From: Neodontobutis hainanensis
Lineage: Eukaryota; Chordata; Actinopteri; Gobiiformes; Odontobutidae
Length of the DNA stretch: 64,000 bases
Assembly (NCBI GenBank): GCA_024349245.1
Contig: JALDNG010000829.1
Location: forward strand, 1-64,000
Reading direction: 5' to 3'
Shown here: one piece after another, positions 34,042 to 49,002 of the stretch
Position numbering within the stretch: position 1 is the stretch's first letter
Layout of the letters: each line of letters begins with the position of its first letter
Notes under the pieces: generated by a model
The model's input: the letters and a program-made list of their open reading frames with translations, nothing else
The model's database searches: none
What the model was told of the DNA's origin: nothing
Program-made: the position numbers and the translations under genes

Positions 34042-36094
34042 CTGAGGCAAGAGCAGAAATAAATAACCTCTCAGTAGCAGCATCCGCCATGTTGAATGTT
34101 TTGGACCTGCCGTGCGAGCCGAGTTGTGTATGACGTAACCAGCAAACGCCACCCTGCTGCAGACAAACGGCTTGTGATTGGTCCGTTCACAAAATCGCTG
34201 AGAAGAGATTTGCTGTGAGAATGGGACGAGAGCATCCACTTTTGCAAAAAGGAAAAGAGTCTGGTATACCAGGCTACTGTCAAACCCAAGCTCAAGAAAA
34301 ACTTGTTGTAGAATGTGCCTACACAGTTTATAGGAAATAGCTCTTTTGGGGTTCGCATAAGGCACAAGTGTTTAAATATTCGATATTAAAAAACTGGTTG
34401 TATCGGAGCTGCAAATCCCATGTGCTTTACTTTTAATATTCCTTTAATTATAAATACACTAACACACAGCAGAGTTTATTAACTGTGCACACGTCTTATA
34501 TAAGTACTTATTCATAATTAGAAGACCCTATTTGCAACTTGATTTGATCCAGTTTAATGTATGGATTCTCCTTATCCATACTGATGACAACTTAAGCTCC
34601 CAGTGATTGTACTCCCAAAAGTCATGTACGTATATACACTAACACAGCTTATACCTCCTGTCTACCCTGCTGACCAACATTATGAGCACAGTGGTCCCAG
34701 TCCCAGTGACGGGCCGTACTCATTCATCAGCCCAGTGCTAATGGCCAGGCTTTTCTTCTATTCACTTTAACTAGCATTTTTGCAGGATTTTCTATCAACT
34801 GCTTTTTTACAGAAAATAGAGCAAAAACAGATTATTTTTGCCTCTAAAGAGCACCAATTAAACCAGAGGGTAGTTGACAATTGTAGTGGTAGGGGTCAAC
34901 CAGACCCAACCAGCTCATGGAGACTTGTGTTGAGGGAATGACATTAGACAGAATTCAGTTTCTATTGTTGAACGATATAAGGACTGCTGCTACGTCAATG
35001 GAGAACAAAATATAAGCCACCAGCATTGATATAGTATAGTAGTAGCCTTAGATTCCATACAATAATGCTCGTCTCATAGAAACAAAACAAGCGAACACAA
35101 CCCAAAATTAGCTGTGAAATGTGTGCCTTATGATGAGTTTCCATGGTTTGAAATTATTAGCAAATCATCAAATATTTGAAATAATATACATCATGTATCT
35201 TCAGTGTTGATTTGGGAACAATAAAAGCAAGTTTACTGCAGCAGTCTGTATAAACACACTGTCACCATGGCAATTTTGGTTTGGACAAAATTGCACGGTT
35301 GCAGTGCTTAAATTTGTAAGTATAGACTATACAATGAGCTTGTGTGCCTTTGAGTGAGTGCCTTTATGTCTGCCACTGTGCAGCTGGAAAACCATGCACA
35401 GACAGTAAGTTAAAATGCGCTCTATGGAGCAACAGTAGAAGGAAGTTGGTTCTTCCTGAAGCCGCTCTCTGCTGGGCCTTCTTTACCCGTGCAGTGGTGT
35501 TTAAGCTCCAGCTCAGATCCTCCTCAAAGACCACACCCAGGAACTTAATCAGCCACCTTCTTCATACAGTCCCTGCTAATGATCATAAGCTGCATGTCTG
35601 TTTTTCTGGTATATCACTTTAGACAATCTTCTTATTTTTATTTTATTTATTTAACTTTTATTTACGAAGAAGTCCCTTGAGATAAAATCTCTTTTATCGA
35701 GGAGACCTGGCCAAGAGGCTTATGTATTCATGCTGTTATTATTCTGTTTGTTTCACCTCCTTTTCACCTTGTCCACCCAACTGCCCTACTTTTCTAGATC
35801 TGGACTTTGCACCGCTCTGATTTTTCTACCTCCTTTCTTGTAGCTGAAAAACTAATTTAGACATGAAAAGGCCTGCAGGTATGAGCACAACCTACCAATT
35901 ATTTGACATGGTAACCTAGAAATCCCCTACTTTCCTGTTTGTAAATGTTGTGCATTCGTATTAAAAACAGCAGTTCAACCATCAGCCACGTTGGAAATGG
36001 CTGCGACATGCACCTCTGTACCCACTGTTGCTCATATGAACACAAATATCATCTCTAAAGTCATGCATTAAAGAAGAAAAAGTTCACTTTAAAC

Positions 36095-36300
36095 CTGGGA
36101 ACATTCAAAACAGGCCTACCCAAAAGAGGTATAAGGTGAAACCTCTCCCTCTAGAGACTCTTATCAGTTGATCTCAGAATTGAGAAAGTCTCTTGAAATT
36201 ACAGATGAAACATCACCAACTAAGTCCAGATGCTTTTGCTTTAACCTATTCTTTAAGATGACCTGGATGACTGAGATCCTTCACAGACATCTTGCTTGAA
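36095..36300. repeat. Interspersed repeat, copy 1 of 3
   Basis: Contains GTCCAGATGCTTTTGCTTTA and GATGACCTGGATGACTGAGA followed by TCACAGACA. The same order of words recurs at 42120-42225 and 48895-49002. No coding sequence; family not identified. Confidence 0.65.
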
Positions 36301-37065
36301 TTGGGCTCATATGGACCTTAGCTAGTGGCCTGGAAAGTGAGCTAAGCTTTACATGACCATTTCTGACCATCATTTCTACATGTTTTCTCAATCCTTTGTT
36401 GGCAAGTCCATTGAGTGTTTTGTGCTTAACAGACTTCTTGTAAACTACTAATGCCATCAACTAAAAACTAGACAACCATCAAAAATCCTTTGTCCTCAAC
36501 TCTAAAAGATGTTGGCACAAGCCGTCAGTTGAAATTCAAACATTTACAAGGAGTCAAAGTGAGTTTTCAGCTCAGTTAGAGGTGTCATATTGAGGGAAAT
36601 AGACTCTTCATTCTGTTTACTCTGGTGTAGTTTACTGCAGCATCTGTCACGACTCTCCTCTCCAAAACTTCTCACCCCTCCATCACTTCAAACCCTCTCA
36701 GACACTTCCACTCCTGCATCTTTTTGCTTCCAGCCGCTCCTCAACATCAGCGCGCTCATGGATCAGACGTAATGTTGTTTTGCAGCTGCTTCAGATCAAC
36801 TGGCGGACTCTCATCTGTTAACTCGCCTGTCCTCCCTCCGGGGCAGGAGTAAGCCATGTGGTTCTGACTGTTTGTGTTTTGAGGATGAGGCTCTTTTAGC
36901 ATCATTTGGTGCATTTATTTGACTTGATCAATAATGCATGTGTTAGGATGCGGTGGGCATAGGACTCCTGGGCTACACACAGTTTGGCATGATATAAATT
37001 CATTCAAAGATGGCATGTCTATTTACAAAAGAGAAATAAAGATAATTTGGCTTCAGTCCTATAGT

Positions 37066-37387
37066 CAGCCATAATGTTATAAGGCTTTTATGCTCACTTT
37101 TCTGTGTGGGATATCCCTGTTGTGCAAGTTTACTTTTTCTATCGAAACATCCAGATGCAACGTGAAAAGCAACTGTGTCATTCCTGGAGAATAAATGTGT
37201 TACAAGGCTGACAAAGACCAGATAAGAGTGAAAGAAATCCCAACTAATATTACAGAATGAAGCATAAAGGTGTCCTAGAAGTGACAAAACAAAATCTAAT
37301 TAACATGCACATGTCACTTGAGTGATCTAGGTCATTTAGATCCCATTATATTGTAGGATGGTCTAGATGGTCATAATGTTATGGCTG
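37066..37387. mobile_element. Short MITE with inverted ends
   Basis: The left end is CAGCCATAATGTTAT and the right end ATAATGTTATGGCTG, inverted copies with 13 of 15 matching. The spacing is about 320 bases with no coding sequence. Similar termini (TCATAATGTTATGGCTG) are common in fish DNA transposons. Confidence 0.55.
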
Positions 37388-38394
37388 TTTGGTGTATATA
37401 ATGAAGAGCAGCTCTCTACTGCAATAGAAGTGTGTGACAAGAGTATCAAGTCCTTTTTAAATGGCAACATACAACAGTAGTTGAAGAACCATCTCTTATT
37501 TAATTACCCCTCTGGGTCAAACAGTCTATATTTGAATCAATTTAAACATTTGAATTGTTCTTTATAATTTAATTGCCCATGTTTTAAAAAGCAAAGATGT
37601 TAAATCAAATTTAAACAATGCTTGTATACCTAACCCACCAAAAAAAAAAAAAAAAAAAAAAAAGCTGTGGCAATGCAAAGACATATCAATTCTAAAAAAA
37701 TAAATAAAACAGTAAAAACTCCAGTCGAGCAGAGTGAATTCTTTAGTCCCAGCAACACCATAAATCTCCACCAAACATCACCTTCTTTTCCTCAACCAGA
37801 TGGTCAGCCACAAAACTAGGGACTCGTAATAAACATTTTTGTAAAGGAACCCTTACACAAAAGTCGTTATTATTACATGACATTATTCAGCGTTGACACT
37901 GAACAAACACATGTGTGACAGCTTCAGACACTATGAAAGAAGCAGCAAAAACAGGAAACAGGAAATAGTCAGTCACCTGGGCCTCATGTATTATCTTACA
38001 AGTCATCCGAAGATCCTTCACCTCAAGCTTCCACTGCTACAACCAACCAACCACTCACTTAGTCATTTACATGCAGAGCCTAACCTGCGACACTTACAGC
38101 TCTACTGAGCCAGATTAGCCCGACTACTGTCCGTGTCCAGGTACCATGCAACGATATAATTCTCTCTCAGGGTCTACTTCAACAAGTGGACATTTTTTCT
38201 TTGACAAGACAAGACAAGACTATTAAGACATGTACAATAGGACTACAGATGTAAATTAGCTGTTAAGCTTTATTCTGGTATGTACATTGTACACTGTCCT
38301 AAAATAAAGAATAAATAAGTATTTCCAATATTATATTATTAGAATGCCAGTGGTCAAAAAAATACAAAAAGTGAGTCTATTTAGTCACTTGTAT

Positions 38395-38945
38395 GACGTC
38401 ATTTTAGTTAGAATTACATATACTCTGTTACATTTACTTAAGTAACTTTTAGAGAAAAAAAAAACATTTCTAAGAGCAGTGTTACTGCACAATACTTCTT
38501 ACTTTTACTTGTTTACTTACTTTACAGTTACATTGGGCTACACTCAACCAGTTACTTTTATTTTTTTTTACCATTTATTCTATACATTCTACGCTTTATT
38601 TTTGCCTCCAGTGGATCTACTACATAACTGTTTTTCTCCAAACAGGTAGCTTTAGTGTAGTGAAGTTTCATTTAATGTAGAGTAACTGGTAGCAACAAAA
38701 GCATGAAAAATGACTGGGGCTACTGTCTCCAGTTTTGAAAGTGAAGAGGATGAACAGCCTGGCCTTCTGTAGGGATTGGTATTATGTTGTGAAGAAAAAA
38801 ATCAGGCATTATGATCAAAAAGTTACGCAGGACTTGAGTAGTCTTTTAACCAAATACTTTTTTATTCTTACTTGAGTAATGTTTTGGATTACTATTTTTT
38901 ACTTCTACTTCAGTAAAATTATTTTGAAGTAACTGAGATGCTTTT
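38395..38945. mobile_element. hAT-like non-autonomous element
   Basis: The ends carry repeated ACTTAAGTAACTTTTAG, CTTACTTTTACTTG and TTACTTGAGTAATGTTTTGG, then TTATTTTGAAGTAACTGAGA. These are words of very common fish non-autonomous hAT elements. Boundaries approximate. Confidence 0.55.
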
Positions 38946-41900
38946 GCTTTAACTTTTTCTTCAAAATGTAATGTAATGTCACTGCCAATCTTCTGATTGG
39001 CTAAAACGGGACAGTATACCTTATTTATTGCAAACCAGAGAGACTGGGACAGCCATCTCTATTTAACAGTTTTCATGTTTGACTCTAGTGCTACTTAACC
39101 ATTATTTTATCACAAAGAAATCACTTCACCTTTGATAATGTTTCCTCACAGCTCACTTCTCCACATTGCTGTTCACTTGAGCAGCCGGGTGTCAGTGCAT
39201 CCATCTGCTGAACTCCCGGTGCACTTCTGGCAGATGGTTGTGTCCCTCTTACACACACTTACATATACATACACACAGCAGGCTCCGACAGGGCCCACAC
39301 AGCACTGGGCCGGGGCCATCTGGAGGCCTGGTGGGGAACCAGGCCCCTAGCAGCTCGTGTTTCCAATCCAGCCTCAAATTGATTATCATGTCGCCTGTTT
39401 CCTGTGGTCACCACCCCCCGACTCATTTCAATTACCACAGGACAGTGCAGGGTTGAAGACTGACCTCTAACTGTCTACAGTGGGACACTGCTCATCTTCA
39501 GGTCTTCACTCAGAGTTTTTAGTCCTCTTAAGGGTGTTAAAGTCTGACAGGCCCTCCCAACAGCAGCCTGAATGTACCATGTTATAGTCGCACTTGATCT
39601 TAAGACTCGTCTGACCCTTCCCCCTTAAGTTTGATCACATTTACATGGTCTTGTGTAAGTCTTTCCCATAGAAAGATTGGATTTTAACTGAAGAACAGGC
39701 AAGACCACAACGGGTTTATTTGCATATAAGGTAATTTTTGGGGGATGAAAGGCATTTTTTTCTAGTTTTCAGCTATGCCTAACGAATAACCAATTACCAT
39801 TCGCCATTAAGTGACACACTATAAGTTGGTCAGTGTAGAGTTGTAGTAAACTTAAGTCCTTTTTCTTGGTATCTTTTTCCATTAATTGTGCACTTGTCTT
39901 TATCTTGTTCATGGTATACAGGGGTGTCAGCCATGACTCAGTTTGTCAGTTTACTTTTGACTCACCAAACAAATGGACAATGATTATAGATGAAACATTC
40001 ATGTATTAATTTTCTACCACTTATCTTGTGGGTCATGTGGGGCTGGAACCAACTGCTTTTGGTGTGAGGGGGTGCATCCGGGATCAAACCCACCTCAAAC
40101 CCCCCTCTTGCTGTAAAGCTATGGCGCCTTTTTTATTTGGATGTAAAACTATGTAGTCCAAGTTATGGTTCCTGTGTATTCGTTTTTTCTTTATCATATT
40201 GTATTGATAATGCACTTTCTTTCTTTATCTGTGAAATGCAGTCAGATGTACAGTACATTTCCCAATAGTGCCATTAATAAAGTTCATCTTATCATAACGC
40301 AATAAGAAAAATGATTACAATTTTAACAATACAGACGTTGAATCAGCACTTTGCCAATTTCACATGGGACTCAACTATAATTTTCATTGTCTAAGGTATA
40401 AAACTTTTTTGGCATGTCTCGCAGCTCAAAATAATTGCTTGCTCCAGCCGACCATCCACTCCACTTAAGTCGAGCCAAATACTGCGGCAATTGCATCACA
40501 GTCTGTAAGACCCTGTGTCCTGGTTATTCAAAAGTCTAAACATATACCAGCTCACAAAGAAAACATCCGGGTAAACAATTTTTATGTGTTATAGTAGAGT
40601 TGGTGTAAAATAGCACTTCTTACACTGACCAGGTCTGTAGGTTGTCCCTAGATTCAAAACTTACTGATAGTTACAGATTAGTAGTTATATTAGTTAAATA
40701 CAGGCACAGTTTTAAAGTCTGTATTTGAGAACCTTTCAAAATACAACATACAATAGGTTGTTTAGGACAGTGAGATTTTTTAATTTCATTTAGAAAAATT
40801 GGAAACAAAATTTATTCAGTTCATAAATACCTGGACCCTTAATGCAAAAATGTGGGCTCAAAAATAAACAGGAGAGGGCTTCTTCTCCAGCAGTTCTCTG
40901 TTTGTCCTCTTTGGGCACCTCTAAAACAAAATGAGAGATGGAGCTTCCACAGGGTTCTATGGTGCTTTAAAGTCGATATTTTCTCCACTTGTCCGTTCCC
41001 CCCTGGACCGGCCTTAAATCCTAACCCTGGTCCTTTACCATGAGGTTCTTTCCGTCTGTATTTGACCACTTCTGGACACGTTCCAACCATTACCTCCTTC
41101 CTGTGTCTCCTCCTCATCATCCATCTCTGAGCTCCTCTCTGGTAGCCCCTGTCTCTCCCTGTATACCCTCTCCTTGCTCTGCCATCTGTCCTGTATTTTT
41201 TTTTTCAGAGAAAAACAGAGTCATTTAATGGCCTTTGGTGGCCACCGGATGTCTGTTCAGGACTTCAATGCAACACACTGCAGTTTATCATAAGCAGGCT
41301 TAGTGACATGAAATTGCCCGAGTTGGTGCTAGTATTCACTTCCTGCTTGGCTTTTGTTATTTAAGCATTGTGCCATAAGCAATTTACAAAAATATGCTCT
41401 CTACCTGGGGCTCTTTAACAAGCCTTTTCCACAAAGGGCATCATGTGAATGATATACACCCACTGCTGCAACAAAAGATTGTGTTCTTTTCATTTACTTG
41501 TATTCAATTAGACCATTTAAGGCAGCAAGAAATGTGTGTGTTGAATACTCAATATTTAACAGACAGACTCAAGGTCTTCTCCAGAATGTTGCTGTTTGCT
41601 GTTGCCATTAACAAAAAAAAAAAAGTAAGAACCTATATCCTTGTTTAATGTCTGTGTCTATAACTGCAACATGCATTTTACTGTATGTAGGTTTTGCGGC
41701 TTCAGCAAAGTGTACGATAACCTCTTCAGGCAGATTTCAGTTTAACAGTCTTTAATGAAGAAGCAGAGGTTCTAAAACCATTGCAGCTATAAGCTGTTAC
41801 ATAGCTTATAGCCTTTAGCTGGTGTAGACTAAATGCTTGTGTAAAACACAGCAGAGTATTCTTTCAATATAAAAAGTTTAAAAGAAAGCCTCACATAGGT

Positions 41901-42119
41901 TTTAATGTGAAGATATTTTGTCCTTAGTCCAAAAGACCTTTGTCTAAGACAATTCTAAGTTCAACTGGTAAGTTTTATAGTTATATATCCCTCAGAGGGA
42001 GGGGTTTAACCTGAGTCTACTGTGATTAGACAAAGGCTGATGAAAGCTAGAGTCTTTCAGTGTTCATTAAGGTGAATGGACAGTGTTAGTACTGGTTGGG
42101 GAGTGGTTTGTCCATTAGA

Positions 42120-42225
42120 TGAGAGATGTAACGTCTTTACGTCCAACCGTATGTCCAGATGCCTTCTTTGAAACCATTTCTTGAAAATGTCCTGGATGAC
42201 TGAGAACCTTCACAGACACTGTATT
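42120..42225. repeat. Interspersed repeat, copy 2 of 3
   Basis: TCCAGATGCCTTCTTTGAAA at 42154, followed by ATGTCCTGGATGACTGAGAA and TTCACAGACA, matching the copies at 36095 and 48895. Confidence 0.7.
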
Positions 42226-45200
42226 GTGGTATTCTTAACTTCAATTGCCAAAGTGTGCTCAGAGCTAATTTTGATTAGAAACAGTGAAAGGGTATACAGA
42301 CCAGATACTTCATAATAACACATAAAACACTACCAAATTCTGTGTGGGAACTGGTTAGATCTAATACAATGAATAAATTGCCCCCCCCTTGCTGTATTGC
42401 AGCAACAAATAGCAATGCAGTGATAACAAAAGGACATTGTTTGTCTATAAACAGCTGCTTTTCCTTGGACTGACCACTTTGCCCTTGCTACAAGCCTTGA
42501 CATTATCACTCTATTAAACTGTCCCTGCACAGCTATTTTAAATATAATGCCATTTCACTGAGCGTGCAGCAACATCCATTGTCTTTAAAAGTCTATGCCA
42601 GGTGACACATTTCAATCACATAACGGGGAACTGGTGAAATGGACTCTTTGTTCACATTAATCATGACAACAGAACAGGAAACAGCCATGGCTTCATACTG
42701 TGCTCATCAGCCTCTGACTGTTACTCAATCAACAACATGTATTTGCCAATAATGAGTGCAGCCTTGGTTTTAGCGGTGAAGCTGCAGGAGGTTAGTGCAG
42801 ACATCCTAGAGAACATTCCATAGCACACTCCACTGACAAATCTGAATTTAACTATAACACTATAAAAACAATTCCTATGTTAATGGTTACACATGGATAA
42901 TCAATGTTTGCGGTGGGCATTGTGCCTCGAGTTTGGAAAGCAGAAATGTGTGACCATACAACAACAAATATCACAGACTTTTTGTGCGCCTTAAAAATAA
43001 CCTTTTTTCAGTCTATCTATGCCATTGTTTTAGATAGAGTAAGTGTCTTACGCTTCCTTTACGAATTAAAATATTGCATTTATTGTCTTACATTGTATTA
43101 AACACAGGCAGAAAGTGTGGCAGTCCCTAAATTGTAGGAAATTGGCGCAGCCCTATGAATTTAATTACACACCAGGATAAACGCACTTTTTTATACTAAT
43201 TATTGGCAACACAGCCAAGCCAATCTCTGGACACAGCCTGTATCAAAGTGAATCATATTGACCCTAAGCATTGTTTGTATTGCTCTAAGCAAAGTATTTG
43301 CGGCCTGGCTCGTTGTGTCTAATGATGCAGTACTTAGATGTCTGGGCGTGTTTTAGGTTTGAAGATTTGGCGACTGTTTTTACGGTTACGAGCATAAACA
43401 ACATGGTGGTGCTCTGATTGGATAAAACTGTGGTTAATAAATCCAATCACCATCCAGGTATTCATTGAAAGAATCTGCCCTTTTGCAAACACTTTGAACA
43501 GATGGCTGAATGGACTTGTTCTGTGGAGCAGTTCTATCCGAGTCAGGTTACTAAACTATAGAAAAACAAGGCATATTTTATTGTCATAAACATGGTGATT
43601 GTAGAGCCATACTTTTTGAGGTGGTACTTAATGTGAAAAGTTTGAGATCCACTGACCTAGTGCTTTCATATCTGTTGGATTACATTTAATAGATAGAATT
43701 TTTTCCACAGGTTCCCTAATGGTTTACATAGCCAAGCATATCTTCATTTGTGTGCTCTGATTATTCTTGTAAAGTCTGCCTCTTGATTATTCTTGTAAAG
43801 TACTTTGATTGCACCTCCTTCCCACTTTAAGAAATTACTGCACAGTCAGACAGAGCAGAAAAAAAGCTAACATAATAAAGGAGACCTGGTGTCTGCTGCT
43901 TGTGAATTGTCTCTTTCCCCTCTCTCTGTTGATTATCAGTGGTGAGTTACACTGCCGTCCACTTTAATGGGCTCCACGCTTGAAAGTGCAAGACAAGCAG
44001 AAACGAAGAGAGCCCAGGGAAAGGTTTACTCATCTTCCTCATTTTTGTGCTTTTCTTCCTAAACTCTATTTTTTTTTTTTTGGGGGGGGGTTCTGATTCT
44101 CCATTGACTTACTTCCCCTCTCAAACTGTGTGGTTAATAATCTCTCTTCTTTCTCCAAACACTGTCCCAATGCAATAAAGCCACATGGCACTCGCTGCAG
44201 CAAATAACATAACTCACAGTTGCTAGTAATTGATCCCTGTAGTGCAACAGTCTCCTTTTCCTTTTTCCCTCTGTTCTATCCTTCCATCTATATCATTCCC
44301 TCTTCCATCACCGCTCCCTGTCTCTACCAGCGTTTTCGTTCCAATTTCATGCAATTTATTGAGCTTTATTGGCACCGACTCCAATAAAAATCTGCCAAAG
44401 ACAATTATTTCAATGTCTCCCATTAGCAGCTTTCCATTTTGCCTCTCCTGACATCATATCCCATTGTGGAGTTATACTTCACAACCTGCCAACAAACCCC
44501 TCCCAACTCATTCTAGCCATCCATTTAGCTACCATTTCAAGCAAGACCTCCAAAGAACTGCCCACGGCAATATATAATTTACTTTCAGTACCTCATTAGC
44601 TACTAAAGTTAAACTTTCAGAAAAAAATTACTTTTTCATCTCAGACTCCACTAGCTAAGCTCCAAAGGGTTTGTCGTTGGTGTAGAACTGAACTTGGACC
44701 GTTGGGATTTTAGAGCTGTACAATCGTGATTATCACTTTGTCCTTCAAGTGCCTTGGTCTGTTCTTTTTTTTTTCAGTCGCTATTTGTTTTACTTTCCCT
44801 TGTCTCTGTTGAGGTGGAATGGGTGTCTTTGAACTGCTAAACCGTTGCTTCGACCCCATTCTGTGACACTTCAGTCAAGAGTCTTATATGAACCGCTATG
44901 AATTATTATTATTATTTTACCTCAAATCATGTCTGCCATCTTTAGTTTTCTGCATAATTTTCCTTGATACTACAAAACCAACGATTGCCATAATTTAAAG
45001 TACATCAAGATACCACACTTCTGAGTGGATCATGTCAAGAATATTGTTTCCATTATCTTTACTTACACGGCTGCATCGAGCAACACTCTTAGCTCAATTA
45101 AGCTGGTTTAAGTGGACTTTGTCCTTATTGGAGTATGCATGAAAGGGAACAATTGAGCCCATTATACAGTACACTCCTAGAGTTTACAGTGAGTTAGAGC

Positions 45201-48200
45201 AATTCCTTTAACTTTTTTAAAATTAGAGCAGAGACCAATAAAACTGACCACAAAATTTGTTAGCTGATTAGTAGCAAGTTAAAAAAAATGGTCAATGTCA
45301 CTACCAATACTCTTTTAGTTATAGCAGCTGGTGCATAATCCAAAGTGACTAACATTAAATGCAACAGACATTCTTTAAAACTTTATCTTTCTAGCTGAAA
45401 TAGGCCTTTCTTTCGCAGTGACCACCACTGATATTTTTTCTGAAGTTGGGTCCCCTTGTGCATCAGAAGCTTCCACCTCTTCAGAACCTCCTGCAGCTTG
45501 TGAAACCCTGTAAATTATTGCTCAATTCGGGCAAACAGATGCCTTGGTCCATAACAGTGTGTTCCACTCAGCGGAGCCCACTGTCAGACGGCAGTTCTAA
45601 AGCTTCTGCTCCAAAAAAGTGACTTAACTTTAGTAGAAGGAATGGTCTGTAAAAACAATTGTATTTGAAGTGCATGTTGTTGCTGTTAGCAGTATCCTGT
45701 GAACAGTTTTAGACTTGAGTGAGACATATTGAGCCTTTGACTAGATCTATGTAGATAAGTCAATGGCAACTTCTCTGTTTCTGTGTTGATGGTTTGTAAC
45801 TGTAGACAGTGTTAATGAGACACTCTGAAACAGGCGTCAGGCTCTAAACATACAAGTTTGCTGGCTGGTTTATTAGCTTTATTAGTTTTTTTGGTAACAA
45901 ACTATTGGTGTTTTGAATTCTATGAGTAGCTGGGTTTATTATCCACTATATTTTATTCTGTCCTTTAAACAGCCATGTTTTTATCATCGCTTACATACTG
46001 TAAACTAACTAAAGAGAGATTGCCAAAAATAAATACCCCAAAAAACATTTAACAGCTTTCATTTGTTTAAACCAAAAACAGTTTTCCTTGACTGGATTGA
46101 CATTGGACTATTGAAATGTATTGAGTGTGATAAATAATCAACAATTCAACATCTGCATTTATCTCCTCCATGCCATGAAATCATGCATTGTTTATTTGAT
46201 TACAAAAGCTCAAAATCTTAATTGCAGAAAGGCTTACGGATGTCATGAGAGGCACTTTGGTCTTTTTCCAAAAGAATTCAAGGGTGTAAATATTTTCCAG
46301 ATGATGTTTTGTTGCCAGATAATTGTTAATATTCACTGCAATAGCTGCAGTATAGACCACACACACAGAGATTTTAGTAATGCATGAGTAAGTTTTAATA
46401 GAGAGTGACGCAGTATTGTAACATGTTTGTTTTAAAGCCTACGATGTAACCTATCAAGTTACTTTGAAAGGTAACGCTGCTAGTTAATAGATAATAGTTT
46501 AATAAAAGGCCTTGTGCAAAAATAGTCTGAAACACTGGTTAGGTTTCCTTTTCTCCAGACTGATCCTCACTGACCAGAATGTGACTGTGTGTGTCTTTCA
46601 TTCACAAGTACAAAGGTCAAATATGATATATGTAGGTTCATAGGATTAAAATGAGTTTATTTCAAACTCTATGGCTTGTATTTATGTTATCACATACTTA
46701 TATTTGTCCAAAGCAACTCAGACATAGTTAATATATGTTTATGTTTGAACAAGTTCCTCTGAAACCTATTTAACAAAGTGAAACTAATAGACAAAAGTTG
46801 AAAACCAAAGGGAGAGAAGAGTAGGAGGAGAAGGCGGAGTGAAGAGGGAGGGAATGGTCTTGGCTCACACAGTGATGAATCTCCAGCGAGCCTTGTTTCA
46901 TTACCCGTCTGCCAGTGTGGAGATCAGCCGGTAAGAGCAAGCCCTGTGGGGCTGCAGCACAAATATATGGCTCTTTAATAATCCCAGCAAACATGCTCCA
47001 CTACAGTACACTACAGCACACTGAGTTCACCACCCCCGCACTGCTCTGGGATGTCCAAGTCCCGGACCTATCTGCACTTCTACACCACTCAACTTTAAGG
47101 AATCATGTCTGCAATGCAACAACGACTGAGAAAGTAACATTCAACAAGATCAGGACATCGGGAAACCAACATATCCTTCCAAGTGCCTTCTGGGAACAAT
47201 GCCATCGACTGCTATCAGCAGCACACAGGGGTGTATACAGCATCTACAGTATATGTTCCCTTTAAATATTCAGCCATGCCTTGGCAGTACACCAAGCTCT
47301 TTCTTATCCACAGACGTACTACATTAACACTCTTTCTTGTCCTCTACTGACACTGCAGGTGCCCTTACGCCTGTCACCACTTATATTGCACAAACTGCAC
47401 AATCCTTTCAAACCAACACAGCTTGAGGTGAACATATAGCAGCTCTAGAGCCCATCCGTCACCAAGCCATCTCCCTTCTTCCACCTCTCTCATCTATGAA
47501 CAACACCCCCTATGCCTATTTCTTTGTGTTAAATATATCTACTCCTTCCTTCAGCTGGCCCTTTCCTACCCTCGCCCGTCTCTAAGTCTCCATCCTACAA
47601 TATCTTCCATCCCGACGGCCTATATTGTCCCCCAATCTGAACATCAAGCCGTCTGCCAAATAGATGGATGTGGACATCTAACAATGGGATGGCCCGTTTA
47701 CTCTGCTGTGAGCACAAGTCCAAGTCGAGGTGTGAGCACATGAACGTATTCAACGCCTCACCTCCTCATCGTCACATAGATTTACAATAGTGGCAGCCGT
47801 GAGCCAGTGAATTTGAAATTACACAACCAGGGGAGTGTAGTGTGGTGTAGGAGCCATAATAAGTTATCCTGATGCCTCTTATCTATGTAATGTTTACACT
47901 GACTTCAATGTGTAAAATTAGTATTATGTCAGACCTGTGTTAGATTTGATGTCAGTATGGGTAGAGTTCGAGTTACAGAAGGTAAGCTTGGCCAGGGCTT
48001 TAAGGCTGCTTATTTCAGTGATGCAGAGCCATATACAAACATATTTAAAAGCCCGAAGTGTATCTGCATTGGAAACTGCGCTTATCTCAACACCTGCCTT
48101 CTCAGGCACTGAACTCATGCATTTTTATCTGTTTCAATATCCTTTGATTAGATATACCATTGACATATCTGTTTTACGGGGCCTTGCATCACTAAATAGG

Positions 48201-48894
48201 CGATGAGAAATATTGATTGGGCTGACTTACTGTTCTCCAGACTTTTGCCTCATAAACCAGATTCTATCTTATTTTAAATATCTATCCACAAAAATTCTGG
48301 AATATACCATTAAACACACATTTTATTGCCTATTTTAAGATGTGCTGATGAAATTGATGAAAGTGTTTTGAGTACAAAACTCCATCACACAAGATTGAGA
48401 CAAAGTATGTAGGTTTCAAAACCATACAGTTGTTTGCCACAGCTGCATTTTCTAAACAAAACCTCTTTTGAGCAATGTGGTTTATGCTTTCCAAAATCAG
48501 AGAGGAGTGCAGTAATATGAGTGCAGGTTTGTGGAATAAACCAGAGAGCCCTTTCTCAGGAGGATGTATCAACACTTAAGGGCCAATCACCCCAATCTCA
48601 AAGAGAAATGGCAATCCTTATTATATAATATATATTATATTATATATTATATGGCAATTCTCAATCCTTTGAGTACAGGAATGTTTGAGTCTTGGCAAGG
48701 GAGCTCGTTTGAAAGTAAGGGAAAGGAAGCCATCTTTGTCAAACTGGAACAGCCTTCTCTAAATAGAAGATTGTGGATTGTGGAGGCACAATCTTTCTTC
48801 AATTTGGAACAGTGTGTTCTACTCTATAAAATAAATTTACATAGGTAATTATGTTGTGTTGTGCAATATTGGCTCATACAGTTATGCAAGGTAC

Positions 48895-49002
48895 AGACTT
48901 ACAAGACTAAACATCTTCACCTTTAAACTTACATCCAGATGCCTTCTTTGAAACCTTTACGTTAATATGTCCTGTATGACTGAGAAACTCCACAGACACA
49001 AA
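48895..49002. repeat. Interspersed repeat, copy 3 of 3
   Basis: TCCAGATGCCTTCTTTGAAA at 48934, followed by ATGTCCTGTATGACTGAGAA and CCACAGACA. It is closest to the copy at 42120. Confidence 0.7.

Noticed and set aside
40839..41120. 93-codon minus-strand frame rich in Arg and Lys
   Set aside because: Low-complexity composition without similarity I recognise or splice context in phase with gfra1.
48615..48655. AT-rich palindromic stretch
   Set aside because: Simple TA/TAT repeats fold on themselves trivially.
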